Shown here piece by piece: positions 8,284-16,253 of a stretch of 35,582 nucleotides of DNA; position 1 is the first letter of the stretch, and every line of letters starts with the position of its first letter. The notes beneath the pieces were generated by a model. That model did no database searches. It was not told the origin of the DNA and saw nothing but the letters and a program-made list of their open reading frames with translations. The stretch spans positions 1 to 35,582 of the forward strand of contig JAMXAU010000010.1 in assembly GCA_024281365.1 (NCBI GenBank), in the 5' to 3' direction. The DNA comes from Nitrospira sp. (GTDB lineage Bacteria; Nitrospirota; Nitrospiria; Nitrospirales; Nitrospiraceae). A program made the position numbers and the translations under genes.

Positions 8284-8550
8284 TCAAATCACCACAATGT
8301 AATCACCAGCGCAAAGACCGGAGAGGGTCTTCTCCCGGGAGTGCAGTATGCCGAACGATATTCTGTCGCTTGCTGGTCCAAATACATTGGTCCTGATGTT
8401 ATCCAATAGACAAACCGCCTCATTAAGACCCCGCAACGCCTCACTCGCCCTCCATCGGCCGCTCAGCTCCTCGCGTCTTTTCCAAGAGAGCACTAGCGAA
8501 CCTGCACGGCTGAGCGCCAGTGACAGACGACGACCCATCAATTTTGACAT
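8284..8550 (-). CDS. Doubtful 88-residue ORF downstream of the diguanylate cyclase
   Basis: An ATG-started frame whose first codons overlap the last 13 nt of the diguanylate cyclase gene in another frame. The protein has no signal peptide, membrane segment or recognisable motif, and an opposite-strand frame (8348-8572) is about equally open. It may be a coupled small gene, a fragment of an older gene, or chance. Apart from it, 8095-8537 holds nothing I can identify. Confidence 0.25.
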   Translation of the reverse strand: MSKLMGRRLSLALSRAGSLVLSWKRREELSGRWRASEALRGLNEAVCLLDNIRTNVFGPASDRISFGILHSREKTLSGLCAGDYIVVI

Positions 8551-9461
8551 GTCGAGGATTGTGAATCGTTAGGAATGTGAAACTGAAACGAGTTACCGCC
8601 TTGCTGTTTCGCGCGGTACATTGCGGCATCGGCATGTGTTAATAGTTCATCGATATCATGGTCGTCGGTCGGATAAATGGTGATGCCGATACTGACGCTG
8701 ATCACGGCCTGGTGTTCTCCAAGTATGAACGGTTCGGAGAGGGATGTGGTGATTCGTTGGGCCACCAATGAGATATCCTCCTCGCACATCAAGCCTTCTA
8801 GGATGATGGTAAACTCATCTCCCCCCATGCGCGCGACGGTGTCCACTTCACGAACACATTCATGGAGTCGTTCAGCCACAACTTTCAACAGTTGATCACC
8901 GACACTGTGGCCGAGCGTATCGTTCACCGGCTTGAATCGATCCAGGTCAAGCAGCATCAGTCCGAGCGGCTGCTGGAGGCGCTTACTTCTTGCCATGGCT
9001 TGCACGAGTCGGTCGCGGAACAAGCTGCGGTTCACGAGTCCGGTCAGCTGATCGTACTGGGCAAGGTACGTGAGTCGTGCTTCCGCACGTTTTCGTTCGA
9101 TTGCGTAATGGATTGAGCGGGCCAAGAGTTCCGACGGACCTTCTCCCTTCACGAGATAATCCTGTGCTCCATTTTGGACCGCTTGCAAGGCCAGCGTTTG
9201 ATCGTTGAGCCCGCTGAGTACAATCAGTGCAATGGTCGGATTCGCTGCGTGAATCTGTCGAACCGTTGAGAGCCCGGACCCATCCGGGAGCGAAAGGTCC
9301 AAGAGCACAGCATCAAATCGAGCTCGAGCGAGATAGCGGAAGGCCTCACTCAGGCGTGTCACATGGGTGATATTGAATTCTTCCAGGTGCCACTCTGCAA
9401 GGATATCCTGCGTCAGACGAGCATCGACATCATTGTCTTCAACTAAGAGAATCTTGATCAT
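8538..9461 (-). CDS. Response regulator with REC and GGDEF domains (diguanylate cyclase)
   Basis: A 307-residue protein. The receiver domain (residues 1-120) has acidic residues in VEDND, the phospho-acceptor D55 in LLDLSLPDG and K105 in DYLVKGE. The GGDEF domain (about 135-295) has an intact GGDEF active site at 213-217, preceded five residues earlier by RxxD (REVD), the inhibitory c-di-GMP-binding I-site. It should make c-di-GMP from two GTP molecules when phosphorylated and be product-inhibited. No partner histidine kinase is adjacent, so the signal is unknown. The ATG at 9461 fits the family N-terminus. Confidence 0.95.
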   Translation of the reverse strand: MIKILLVEDNDVDARLTQDILAEWHLEEFNITHVTRLSEAFRYLARARFDAVLLDLSLPDGSGLSTVRQIHAANPTIALIVLSGLNDQTLALQAVQNGAQDYLVKGEGPSELLARSIHYAIERKRAEARLTYLAQYDQLTGLVNRSLFRDRLVQAMARSKRLQQPLGLMLLDLDRFKPVNDTLGHSVGDQLLKVVAERLHECVREVDTVARMGGDEFTIILEGLMCEEDISLVAQRITTSLSEPFILGEHQAVISVSIGITIYPTDDHDIDELLTHADAAMYRAKQQGGNSFQFHIPNDSQSSTCQN

Positions 9462-9520
9462 GCCCAGTCCGGGTAGCCCCGCCGCTTACTGCCTACAACC
9501 TATTCTTCGGATATGTATCA

Positions 9521-9548
9521 AGTATAGCGTAAGGCTCTGATACAACAA
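9521..9548 (-). promoter_or_regulatory. Possible sigma-70 promoter for the REC-GGDEF gene
   Basis: On the minus strand TTGTTG (9548-9543) is followed after 16 nt by TATACT (9526-9521), five of six matches to the -10 consensus, about 60 nt before the start codon. The -35 match is weak. Confidence 0.3.
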
Positions 9549-9898
9549 GCAAATGGTTGAAGTGGTGACAGCCAACACGGTATTGGGGGAGGACGTAATC
9601 TCAGGCCGACATGATTCTTAAAATAGGAGACCCGCCTCTAACGCGGGGCTGGAATAAGAGAGGGCGTATAGAAACAAGCACTCGCCATGATGATCAGGAG
9701 GTCAGGCCGCCGCAACATCAAGATAGTGAGCCAACGGCTGATGAGAGGTCGGGAGCTGATGGATTCCAGATGACTGTGGGGGAGGGGAGAGATTGAGGTT
9801 AAGAGGTGCGTAGTGCCGAGAGCTGTACATCAACGTGAGCAGCGGTGGTAGGGACTGTGGATTATAGAGAGAGAGGGGAGCAAGGCTTAGTTGCGTGA
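9549..9898. other. Intergenic region without a recognised gene
   Basis: Only short, biased-composition frames are present (for example a 66-codon minus-strand frame rich in Leu, Pro and Ser). A small CCCGC/GCGGG stem lies near 9632-9649. The stretch from about 9770 to 9890 is purine-rich on the plus strand. I see no gene or RNA signature. Confidence 0.4.
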
Positions 9899-10240
9899 TC
9901 ACGATCCACGAGAACCGGTAGGCAGAGCGCCTGGGTATGTTCCGATTGGGGGTTGCTCAGGACCAAACGCCGCTTCACAAGCATACCCTGGTTGAAAGGG
10001 CCAGAGAAGTGAACGGCCCACGTCATTCCCTCGGATGTGAATATATCGCAATGTCATACCCATGCGAGCTGCTTCGTCCTTCACCTTTTCAGTACAATCC
10101 TGCGCAGAGTAGCCACGGCGTGAAATCAGCAAGGGAGCACCGGAACCACTGAGCACAGAATATTCGTTGATACACCCATTGAGGCTAAAGAAGAGGCAGA
10201 GAAGACCGGTGAGGCAAATGAGCCCTTTTCTTGAAGCCAT
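9899..10240 (-). CDS. Small lipoprotein of unknown function
   Basis: A 113-residue protein beginning MASRKGLICLTGLLCLFFSL and continuing NGC: a type II signal peptide with lipobox LNGC and the lipidated cysteine at residue 23. The mature part is small, with two further cysteines (in DCTEK and YACEA) that could pair, and a Pro/Gly-rich C-terminus. In-frame starts at 10297 (ATG) and 10312 (GTG) are possible, but the lipobox position favours 10240. I do not recognise the family. Likely anchored to the inner leaflet of the outer membrane. Confidence 0.65.
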   Translation of the reverse strand: MASRKGLICLTGLLCLFFSLNGCINEYSVLSGSGAPLLISRRGYSAQDCTEKVKDEAARMGMTLRYIHIRGNDVGRSLLWPFQPGYACEAAFGPEQPPIGTYPGALPTGSRGS

Positions 10241-10559
10241 CGGGAGACGAAATCTGCTGTCTCTGAACGCCCTGCAAGAGGTCGACTCACTGCTCATACC
10301 TAACCATACCACGAAAGCATTGTCCCAAGCGACCGGATAGATCTATCACGTGTAAGCCAGTGGAATCGTCATCCTGGTGAATGTGGAGCTGTGAATCAGC
10401 TCGATATGAGCCGCGATCGGTCTCCTTCCCAAAGATGAAGAATCCTCCTATTGTGGGCAATTCCTCATCAACGACAATGAAAGAGATGGGAAAACGCCTT
10501 CTGTATGATCGCTGATGGTAGGAAAAGAAAGGGAGTAACGACCCGAACGGTACGATAGG
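10241..10559. other. Intergenic region, nothing recognised
   Basis: No ORF with coding character, no tRNA cloverleaf and no strong terminator was seen. It separates two minus-strand small genes. Confidence 0.4.
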
Positions 10560-10757
10560 TTAGACCGGCTTTTCCGCGACGTACTCCATGTACTTCCAGA
10601 ACAGCTTCGCTTCCTCTTCGTTCAGCACCACCGGGGTATTATTCGCAGTTCCAGTCATAAACACCTTGACCGACACCGTATCGTGCCAGGCCTGAACTTC
10701 ACAATGAGAAACCAAGTCCAGGTTGATGGCCCGGTTTCCGATACGGACAAAATGCAT
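10560..10757 (-). CDS. Small conserved-looking protein, 65 residues
   Basis: A 65-residue cytoplasmic protein preceded by a GGGAG ribosome-binding site at 8-nt spacing. It begins MHFVRIGNRAINLDLVSHCE, then has a short strand-rich centre (VSVKVFMTG) and ends with LNEEEAKLFWKYMEYV. This pattern (beta strands, then a helix beginning near NEEEA) is typical of small stand-alone bacterial domains that read like a two-strand sheet plus helix, often found as uncharacterised proteins. Function unknown. It is divergent from the MotA/TolQ-like gene 266 nt away, so the two could share a control region. Confidence 0.65.
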   Translation of the reverse strand: MHFVRIGNRAINLDLVSHCEVQAWHDTVSVKVFMTGTANNTPVVLNEEEAKLFWKYMEYVAEKPV

Positions 10758-11023
10758 GGCTGATCTCCCATCACCTCACAGGCGACGGGATAATCATACA
10801 CGAAGGTCTCTCTGTCTGGAAGTAACGGACTCTTCTCCTTCCCGATGTTCAACCCGATGCCTAAGCCTGGAAGAACGTGCCGATCTGCTCGGCAGGAAGT
10901 GCCGACTGTGTTGTCAGGTCATGACGAGAATCCCCAATAAACAGTGGTTCTGCGCTGGCACGAAAGTTGAGCTGAGTGGTCTGGTTATCCCTGTGTTCCG
11001 TGTCTGAATAAGGGTGCAGCAAA

Positions 11024-12241
11024 ATGGATACGACAAGTGGGTGGAAGACGGCAAACGGCTTATGGGAATTCGTCACTCAGGATGTAGCCATCATCAGCGG
11101 GTTGTCCAGTCCAGTACTGAGCTGGATCGGCATGGTGGGGATTCTTGCCATGTGCGGCTGGCATGGAGCCGTCCTTCTTCGTGGAGCCTGGCGGATTCGA
11201 CAGGCGTTGTGTCGGGTGCAATCACAGGTGTCGAGCCTTCTCGTCGCTCGCCGGCAATGGTCAAAGGAGTGGATTGTCACACTGACGTTGGGGAGAACAA
11301 GGCCCCGTTCAGATGAGTCGCAACAGTCACAACGCGATCTCGATGATCTCCACGTGTTGGATCGGGCCATGCGTGCGGAACCGGCATTTGCCGCAGAGTG
11401 GCTTTCCTACCGAAAGACCTTTGCCATCGAACAGTCGGCCTGGTTTCTTGAGCCGACGGTCTCTGCGCAAAAACCGGCTGCAGAATTCTTCTCCTTTGAA
11501 GCCTCCATGGCGGAATACCTCAATGTCGGGTTCTATCGGCAACTCCCGTCATTTCTGACCGGTATGGGACTGACGTTCACGTTTCTGGCGATTCTTATCG
11601 GCCTGAGCAAACTTCATGCAAACGGCTCGCAGGTTGAAGGCATCGCGGGTCTCATTAACGGGCTCTCGGGAAAGTTTGTCACATCCATTGCCGGTTTGGC
11701 TTGTGCGAATGCGTTCACTCTTTTGGAAAACTCCGTTTGGTATCGCCTGAGTAACCGACATCGACGGTGTCTCTCGCTGCTCGATGAAGTCTTTCCTCAA
11801 CGGATCGTGGATCAACATGCCCAGTCTTTAGCCGTGCAGACCGAGCAGGTGTCAACCATCGTCGGTCCTACCAGGAGCGACGGTGACAAACAATTGGCTG
11901 AAGTCGTGCACCATCGACTCGGTACGGCAGTAGCCGCCTTAACGAAGGTGTCAGAGTCTCTCACCGCGATGAGTGCGACTCAACGTAGTTCAACGGTGGA
12001 CGATCTTCCCGGAGAGATTGGTCATGAGGTTCAAAAAGCATTGAAGCGGGTGACTCAGCCTCTGGTAGATGCGATCCAGGATCTCAACCGAACCATGAAA
12101 GGGCAGGCGCCTCCGGTACAGCTCTCAAAATCAGAAATGGAAACCATATTTCAGGAGCTGAAGACCCATGGAGTGGCTGTGCACGATACTTCCTCTGTCA
12201 AGACGGGGAGCAGTGGGAACAGCACGCCTCATCAGGAGTAA
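11024..12241 (+). CDS. MotA/TolQ/ExbB-like proton-channel subunit, ZorA-like
   Basis: A 405-residue inner-membrane protein with three predicted helices: about 31-53, 175-196 (FLTGMGLTFTFLAILIGL) and 206-234 (GLSGKFVTSIAGLACANAF). The last two carry the small-residue/Thr pattern of the MotA/TolQ/ExbB fold that lines the ion path. The 120-residue cytoplasmic loop between helices 1 and 2 and a tail of about 165 residues with heptad-like stretches (VQKALKRVTQPLVDAIQDL) recall ZorA of Zorya, but the tail is much shorter than the several-hundred-residue ZorA tail. The partner gene starts 15 nt downstream. Start supported by AAGGG at about 9-nt spacing. It should couple ion flow to movement or force on the partner complex; the process is unknown. 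Confidence 0.8.
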   Translation: MDTTSGWKTANGLWEFVTQDVAIISGLSSPVLSWIGMVGILAMCGWHGAVLLRGAWRIRQALCRVQSQVSSLLVARRQWSKEWIVTLTLGRTRPRSDESQQSQRDLDDLHVLDRAMRAEPAFAAEWLSYRKTFAIEQSAWFLEPTVSAQKPAAEFFSFEASMAEYLNVGFYRQLPSFLTGMGLTFTFLAILIGLSKLHANGSQVEGIAGLINGLSGKFVTSIAGLACANAFTLLENSVWYRLSNRHRRCLSLLDEVFPQRIVDQHAQSLAVQTEQVSTIVGPTRSDGDKQLAEVVHHRLGTAVAALTKVSESLTAMSATQRSSTVDDLPGEIGHEVQKALKRVTQPLVDAIQDLNRTMKGQAPPVQLSKSEMETIFQELKTHGVAVHDTSSVKTGSSGNSTPHQE

Positions 12242-12256
12242 AGCGAGAGTGGACAG

Positions 12257-12898
12257 ATGAGATATCGCAAATGGTCAATGGCACGGGAATCTTCCGTCTC
12301 GCCGTCGGTTGTATTTAGTGGGGTGACTGATCTCATGACCTCGCTCGCCGTGATCTTCATCCTTCTATTTGCCGCCTATGTGAGCCGGGTTCACGAGAGC
12401 CAGGAAAGTCATGCAGAGGGTCCTTCATCTCCAAGAGAAGAACGACCGAACCTTGATCGTCCGCTTCTCCAGCACGAAGCCCACAAGCCAGATGTTTTGT
12501 CTGTCAGTATGCCGGACGTTGCGCTCAGCTTTGACTTTGGAAAGAGTAGGTTACTGCCGCCTGCGGAGGCCTTTTTGTCGGAGATGATGCCACACTATGC
12601 TGCTATGGTATGTGCCCAAGGGGGCAAAGAGGTGGAAGCCTTTGTCATAGAGGGATACACCGATGATCTCGGAGACGACCTCCTCAATTTGCGCTTGAGC
12701 CAGGAGCGATCGTTTGCTGTGTTGGCCAAGAGCGTAGAGATCGTCCGTGAGAAGCTTCCCTGGGCCTACGAATGTTTTCTTCAAAAGGCGACGGCGAATG
12801 GTCGCGGGAGGCAGAATCTTCTACGGGACGATGCAGGAGACCTGGATCGGGAGCGGAGCCGCCGGGTGATGTTCAAAATACACTTGCGCCCTCAGTAA
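12257..12898 (+). CDS. MotB/OmpA-like stator subunit, ZorB-like
   Basis: A 213-residue protein with a single N-terminal membrane helix (about 18-42) containing Asp25 in TDLMTSLAVIFILLF, placed like the proton-carrying Asp of MotB/TolR/ExbD/ZorB. A 45-residue Pro/Glu-rich linker leads to an OmpA-type peptidoglycan-binding domain (about 85-211) with GYTDDLGDDLLNLRLSQERS and DRERSRRVMFKI, including the Asp and Arg residues that bind diaminopimelate. It should pair with the MotA/TolQ-like protein encoded 15 nt upstream and tether the channel to the cell wall. No flagellar, Tol or ton genes and no zorC/D/E are adjacent. Confidence 0.85.
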   Translation: MRYRKWSMARESSVSPSVVFSGVTDLMTSLAVIFILLFAAYVSRVHESQESHAEGPSSPREERPNLDRPLLQHEAHKPDVLSVSMPDVALSFDFGKSRLLPPAEAFLSEMMPHYAAMVCAQGGKEVEAFVIEGYTDDLGDDLLNLRLSQERSFAVLAKSVEIVREKLPWAYECFLQKATANGRGRQNLLRDDAGDLDRERSRRVMFKIHLRPQ

Positions 12899-13081
12899 AC
12901 GCCGCGAACCAATTGAACGTCGCTCATGGCTGCCACGTGGTGGAGATGGGTCGCGCACTGGAATGGGCTTCGACAGCCTGCCATACTTTCAGGATATTCC
13001 TTTTGCGGGCGAGTGAGTTTGTACGGTGCTTGGGAATGATGCCGTCATCGGTATCGTCTCACTTGAGGTACAGGATTCCAG

Positions 13082-13885
13082 TCACGTCCCATTCTCCATG
13101 CAACGGGCTAACTCGAGAAACTGTTCCAAGGGAAGGGTCTCAGCGCGAAGCGAGGGTGAGAGGTGAAGTGTTGCCAAGGCTGTTTCGACAAGCCTCGAAT
13201 CATACCCTTCGTTCCGAAGTGAGTTCACGAGTGTCTTCCGTCGGTGAGCGAACGCGGCTCGTACAAGTGCGGTGAACCGCCGCTCCGCTTCAGGATGGAG
13301 CGCTCGCGGTTCGAGTGCATGCAGCAGCACAACAGCTGAATCAACTTCGGGTCGAGGGCGGAAGCACTGTGGGGAAACTTTGAATGCCTTTGAAATATTT
13401 GCAGAGTATTGGGCCATCACAGAGAGGACACCGTAATCTGAACTCCCAGGTTTTGCGATAAGACGGTCTGCGACTTCGTTTTGAAGCATCAGGACCATGC
13501 GGGCGAAACGATTGCCTTGAGACAGGAGCCGAAATAAGAGCGGAGTGGAAATATAGTAGGGGAGATTGGCGACGACGATGGTCCCGATCGGTAAGTGTTC
13601 GATCGAACAGGTCAGGGCATCGCCGAGCATGAGGGTTAAATTCGCAAGATGCGCGATTCGTTCAGATAAAAACGTGTGGAGACGAGGATCAACCTCAATG
13701 GCGGTGATGTGGCCGGCGGCTCGGCACAGGGCTTCCGTCAGGAAGCCTCGGCCCGGGCCGATCTCGAGGACGATATCAGCGGATGAAAGTTCCGCGAGTG
13801 CGACGATCTTGCGAACGATGTTCGGGTCCACAAGAAAATTTTGTCCAAGCCGTCTGATCGCCGGGGGAGGAGATGTTGAGTCCAC
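13082..13885 (-). CDS. rsmA: 16S rRNA (adenine1518/1519-N6) dimethyltransferase
   Basis: SAM-dependent methyltransferase that dimethylates two adjacent adenines in helix 45 of 16S rRNA late in 30S assembly. Motifs: RLGQNFL, the SAM-binding EIGPGRGFLT, acidic AIEVD, the catalytic NLPYYIST and QNEVADRL, then the C-terminal helical domain with RRKTLVNSL. The frame is open to a GTG at 13954, but the GTG at 13885 has GGGAG at 6-nt spacing, lies 2 nt after the upstream stop and gives 267 residues, the normal RsmA length. It is the last gene of the overlapping larC operon. Confidence 0.95.
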   Translation of the reverse strand: MDSTSPPPAIRRLGQNFLVDPNIVRKIVALAELSSADIVLEIGPGRGFLTEALCRAAGHITAIEVDPRLHTFLSERIAHLANLTLMLGDALTCSIEHLPIGTIVVANLPYYISTPLLFRLLSQGNRFARMVLMLQNEVADRLIAKPGSSDYGVLSVMAQYSANISKAFKVSPQCFRPRPEVDSAVVLLHALEPRALHPEAERRFTALVRAAFAHRRKTLVNSLRNEGYDSRLVETALATLHLSPSLRAETLPLEQFLELARCMENGT

Positions 13886-13887
13886 CT

Positions 13888-14205
13888 TCAACTCCCGGGC
13901 GGAGATGAACGAGCGAGTTTGTCGAGGAGGCGAACCAGCGGCGTACGGTAACACTCCACGAGATCAGTAAACTCTTCGAGCAAGTCGTTGGTGAAGGATG
14001 GTCCTGGTTGGATACGGGCGAACGTGTGCCCGTCTTCGTCGCCGACCGTGGCGGTGAGCAGTGCGATGGTGCGTGATTTCCACTTTGCGACTCGTTCTGT
14101 TCCCGCCACGGTATTCAGGTCCTGACAGGTTTGTTGCGCAAGTGCATCCAGTTCCGCAATCTGTTGTCGGATGGTGGTCAACTGCGTCGCGCTATCAAGC
14201 GGCAT
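13888..14205 (-). CDS. Hypothetical protein between pdxA and rsmA
   Basis: A 105-residue soluble protein with an N-terminal helical segment (about residues 5-35, TTIRQQIAELDALAQQ) that could form a coiled coil, and no signal peptide or catalytic motif. The ATG at 14205 lies 11 nt inside the end of pdxA; an upstream GTG at 14229 is also in frame. Its stop overlaps the ribosome-binding region of rsmA. I do not recognise the family. Tight packing suggests it is translated with its neighbours. Confidence 0.65.
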   Translation of the reverse strand: MPLDSATQLTTIRQQIAELDALAQQTCQDLNTVAGTERVAKWKSRTIALLTATVGDEDGHTFARIQPGPSFTNDLLEEFTDLVECYRTPLVRLLDKLARSSPPGS

Positions 14206-15262
14206 GGTGAGCACGCCCTTTCTTGACACGTCGCTGAGCGATTCGTGCCGCCAAGGTGACCGCTTCGATCAGACTTCCCGGGTCGGCCACTCTTTTCCCC
14301 ACAATGTCGAAGGCTGTTCCATGGTCGACGGAAGTGCGAATGATGGGCAAGCCGACGGTGAGGTTCACGCAGGTGCCGAACGCCACGAGCTTCAGCGGAA
14401 TCAAGCCCTGGTCATGGTACAAGGCAACAATCCCGTCATACTGCCCCTTTGCGGCCTTTCCAAACAGCGTGTCGGCGGGCAATGGATCACTGGCGAGAAT
14501 GCCCTGCGCTTGGGCTGTCCGGGCTGCCGGAAGAATGACGCGAGCTTCCTCATTTCCGAATAGGCCATGTTCGCCCGCATGCGGATTCAGTGCGGCCACT
14601 CCGATCTTCGGTCGTTTGACTCCAAATAACGTGGTGAGTGCCATGTGAGCCAACCGGATCGTTTTTTCGATCCTCGCTTGAGTAAGCAGCGTCGGAAGCT
14701 CTTTAATTGCGACATGTGTCGTGACAAACATGATCCGCAATGGGCCGCCCACGATCATCATGCCGGATTCCTTCGCCTGGGTCAGGTCGGCCAATAATTC
14801 GGTGTGTCCAGGGTATCGGCAGCCCGCCATGTTGATGGCTTCTTTATTGATCGGAGCGGTCACGATCCCATCGAGGCAGCCCAATTGGGCGAGTTCTACG
14901 GCTTTCTCAATGAAGTTGACTGACGCCGCTCCGGTTTCGGCCGCTGCAAGGCCCGGTGTAAATCGGCCCAATGGGGTGCTCAGTGGGTCCAGTAGGGCTA
15001 CGGTGCCTGGGCGGGGTGCTGGCGTTTCATGGCCATCGATGGGGAGTACAGTCAGTTTGAGTCGCAGAGTCTTAACGGTACGAATCATGACAGAAAGCGA
15101 CCCGATCACCAGGGGTCGGCAAATGTTGTGCAGCCGTCCTCCGGACAGAGCTTTGGCGATCACTTCCGGGCCAATGCCTGCCGGGTCTCCCATCGTGATT
15201 CCAAGCAATGGGAGTGATGAGGAGGTCGAGGCTCTTCGAATTGGGCTGGTTCTAGCTGGCAT
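14195..15262 (-). CDS. pdxA: 4-hydroxythreonine-4-phosphate dehydrogenase
   Basis: A 355-residue enzyme that oxidises 4-phosphohydroxy-L-threonine, with NAD, in the DXP-dependent route to pyridoxal 5'-phosphate. Visible family motifs: GITMGDPAGIGPEV at about residue 21, the metal-binding His in CRYPGHTELLA, GVAALNPHAGEHG, and ALYHDQGLIPLK. The start at 15262 overlaps the end of the antiporter gene by 11 nt; a longer frame to 15334 is rejected because its extra residues are read from the antiporter gene. The length is slightly above the usual 330 owing to an N-terminal Ser/Arg-rich extension. Confidence 0.95.
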   Translation of the reverse strand: MPARTSPIRRASTSSSLPLLGITMGDPAGIGPEVIAKALSGGRLHNICRPLVIGSLSVMIRTVKTLRLKLTVLPIDGHETPAPRPGTVALLDPLSTPLGRFTPGLAAAETGAASVNFIEKAVELAQLGCLDGIVTAPINKEAINMAGCRYPGHTELLADLTQAKESGMMIVGGPLRIMFVTTHVAIKELPTLLTQARIEKTIRLAHMALTTLFGVKRPKIGVAALNPHAGEHGLFGNEEARVILPAARTAQAQGILASDPLPADTLFGKAAKGQYDGIVALYHDQGLIPLKLVAFGTCVNLTVGLPIIRTSVDHGTAFDIVGKRVADPGSLIEAVTLAARIAQRRVKKGRAHHAA

Positions 15263-16253
15263 AGAGGTAGATGGTATAGCCGATATAGAAGAGAGCGCCA
15301 GCCCCCAGTAACCACGGTCGCCAGCGCCCTCCAAGCAGAATCTGAAGGAGACAGAGCCCTACTGCCTGTACCGCCAAGACCATGGTCGTCAACGCCGAGG
15401 GAGCGATGACCCATTCAGTTCCGATCAGCCCGAGTGAGACGGGGAGCGTGCCTTGAAACACCATGGCACCCGTCACGTTGGCCACGGCGAGCTTGTCTTT
15501 CTTCCGATACAGCCACAGAAAGCTATTGGACATCTCCGGGAGTTCGGTGGCCAACGGCGCGATGAGGAGCGTCAAAATCAACGGCGACATAGAGAACAAT
15601 CCTGCCATCGATTCCGCTGCCATCACGAACAAATGAGCGCCCAAGATCAAGCCCCCCAACCCTAACAAGGCTTGAAATGCGATCATCGGATGCGAAGGGG
15701 TTGTCGCGGTTTTATCGAAGATGAGAGGGTCCAGCTCGCCACCTTCGCCCGCTTCGGCCGGTGCAAACTTCAGTTTCATGTAGTAAATGTACAAACAGAT
15801 CAATCCCCCGGCGGCGATCAGATGGATCAGTCTCGATCGTTCAAAGGCGCACCCCAGTGCCACCAGGTAGCCGATCATAAAGAAGGTCAGGTCCGTGAGG
15901 ACATCGCGGTAGTTAAGATGAAATTGCCCGGTCCGTTTGCCTGCGCGTGCGTACAGCACCACTAACAGAGCCAAGATCGGCAGCACCAGCGTGCTGAGCA
16001 TAAACGGTGCACCGAGGATGGCGCCTAATCCGACATCGATCTCCTCGGGGCTTTCGCCGAAGAAAATGGCAATGATCGGAATCGAGGTTTCAGGCAGGGT
16101 GGTGCCGATGGCTGCGAAGATACTGCCAACCGCCCCTTCGGAAATGCCGAGGCGTTTACCCAGCCATTCGATTGCGTTTGTGAACAGTGCACATCCACCC
16201 AGTGTCACGACAACAGAGACCAAGAACAGGAGAATGTAGTACAAGGTGCTCAT
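15252..16253 (-). CDS. CaCA-family sodium/calcium-type cation antiporter
   Basis: A 333-residue polytopic membrane protein with two inverted alpha-repeats: SIFAAIGTTLPETSIPI near residues 44-60 and LIAPLATELPEMSNSF near 230-245, each with the acidic residue that co-ordinates the cation in the CaCA superfamily. An acidic cytoplasmic loop (EAGEGGELDPL) separates the halves. It should exchange a divalent cation (usually Ca2+) for Na+ or H+. Its ATG overlaps the larC stop by 4 nt (ATGA), which is unusual company and hints at a link between cation transport and nickel-pincer cofactor assembly, although simple operon packing is equally possible. Confidence 0.9.
   Translation of the reverse strand: MSTLYYILLFLVSVVVTLGGCALFTNAIEWLGKRLGISEGAVGSIFAAIGTTLPETSIPIIAIFFGESPEEIDVGLGAILGAPFMLSTLVLPILALLVVLYARAGKRTGQFHLNYRDVLTDLTFFMIGYLVALGCAFERSRLIHLIAAGGLICLYIYYMKLKFAPAEAGEGGELDPLIFDKTATTPSHPMIAFQALLGLGGLILGAHLFVMAAESMAGLFSMSPLILTLLIAPLATELPEMSNSFLWLYRKKDKLAVANVTGAMVFQGTLPVSLGLIGTEWVIAPSALTTMVLAVQAVGLCLLQILLGGRWRPWLLGAGALFYIGYTIYLYAS

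Noticed and set aside
9702-9902. 66-codon minus-strand ORF
   Set aside because: Biased Leu/Pro/Ser composition from a purine-rich opposite strand and no convincing ribosome-binding site.
11024-12898. Complete Zorya defence system
   Set aside because: Only ZorA/ZorB-like genes are present; zorC, zorD or zorE homologues are absent and the flanks are housekeeping genes.
12772-13275. 167-codon plus-strand ORF
   Set aside because: It overlaps the end of the OmpA-like gene in another frame and lies antisense to the C-terminal part of rsmA; the sequence has no protein-like features.
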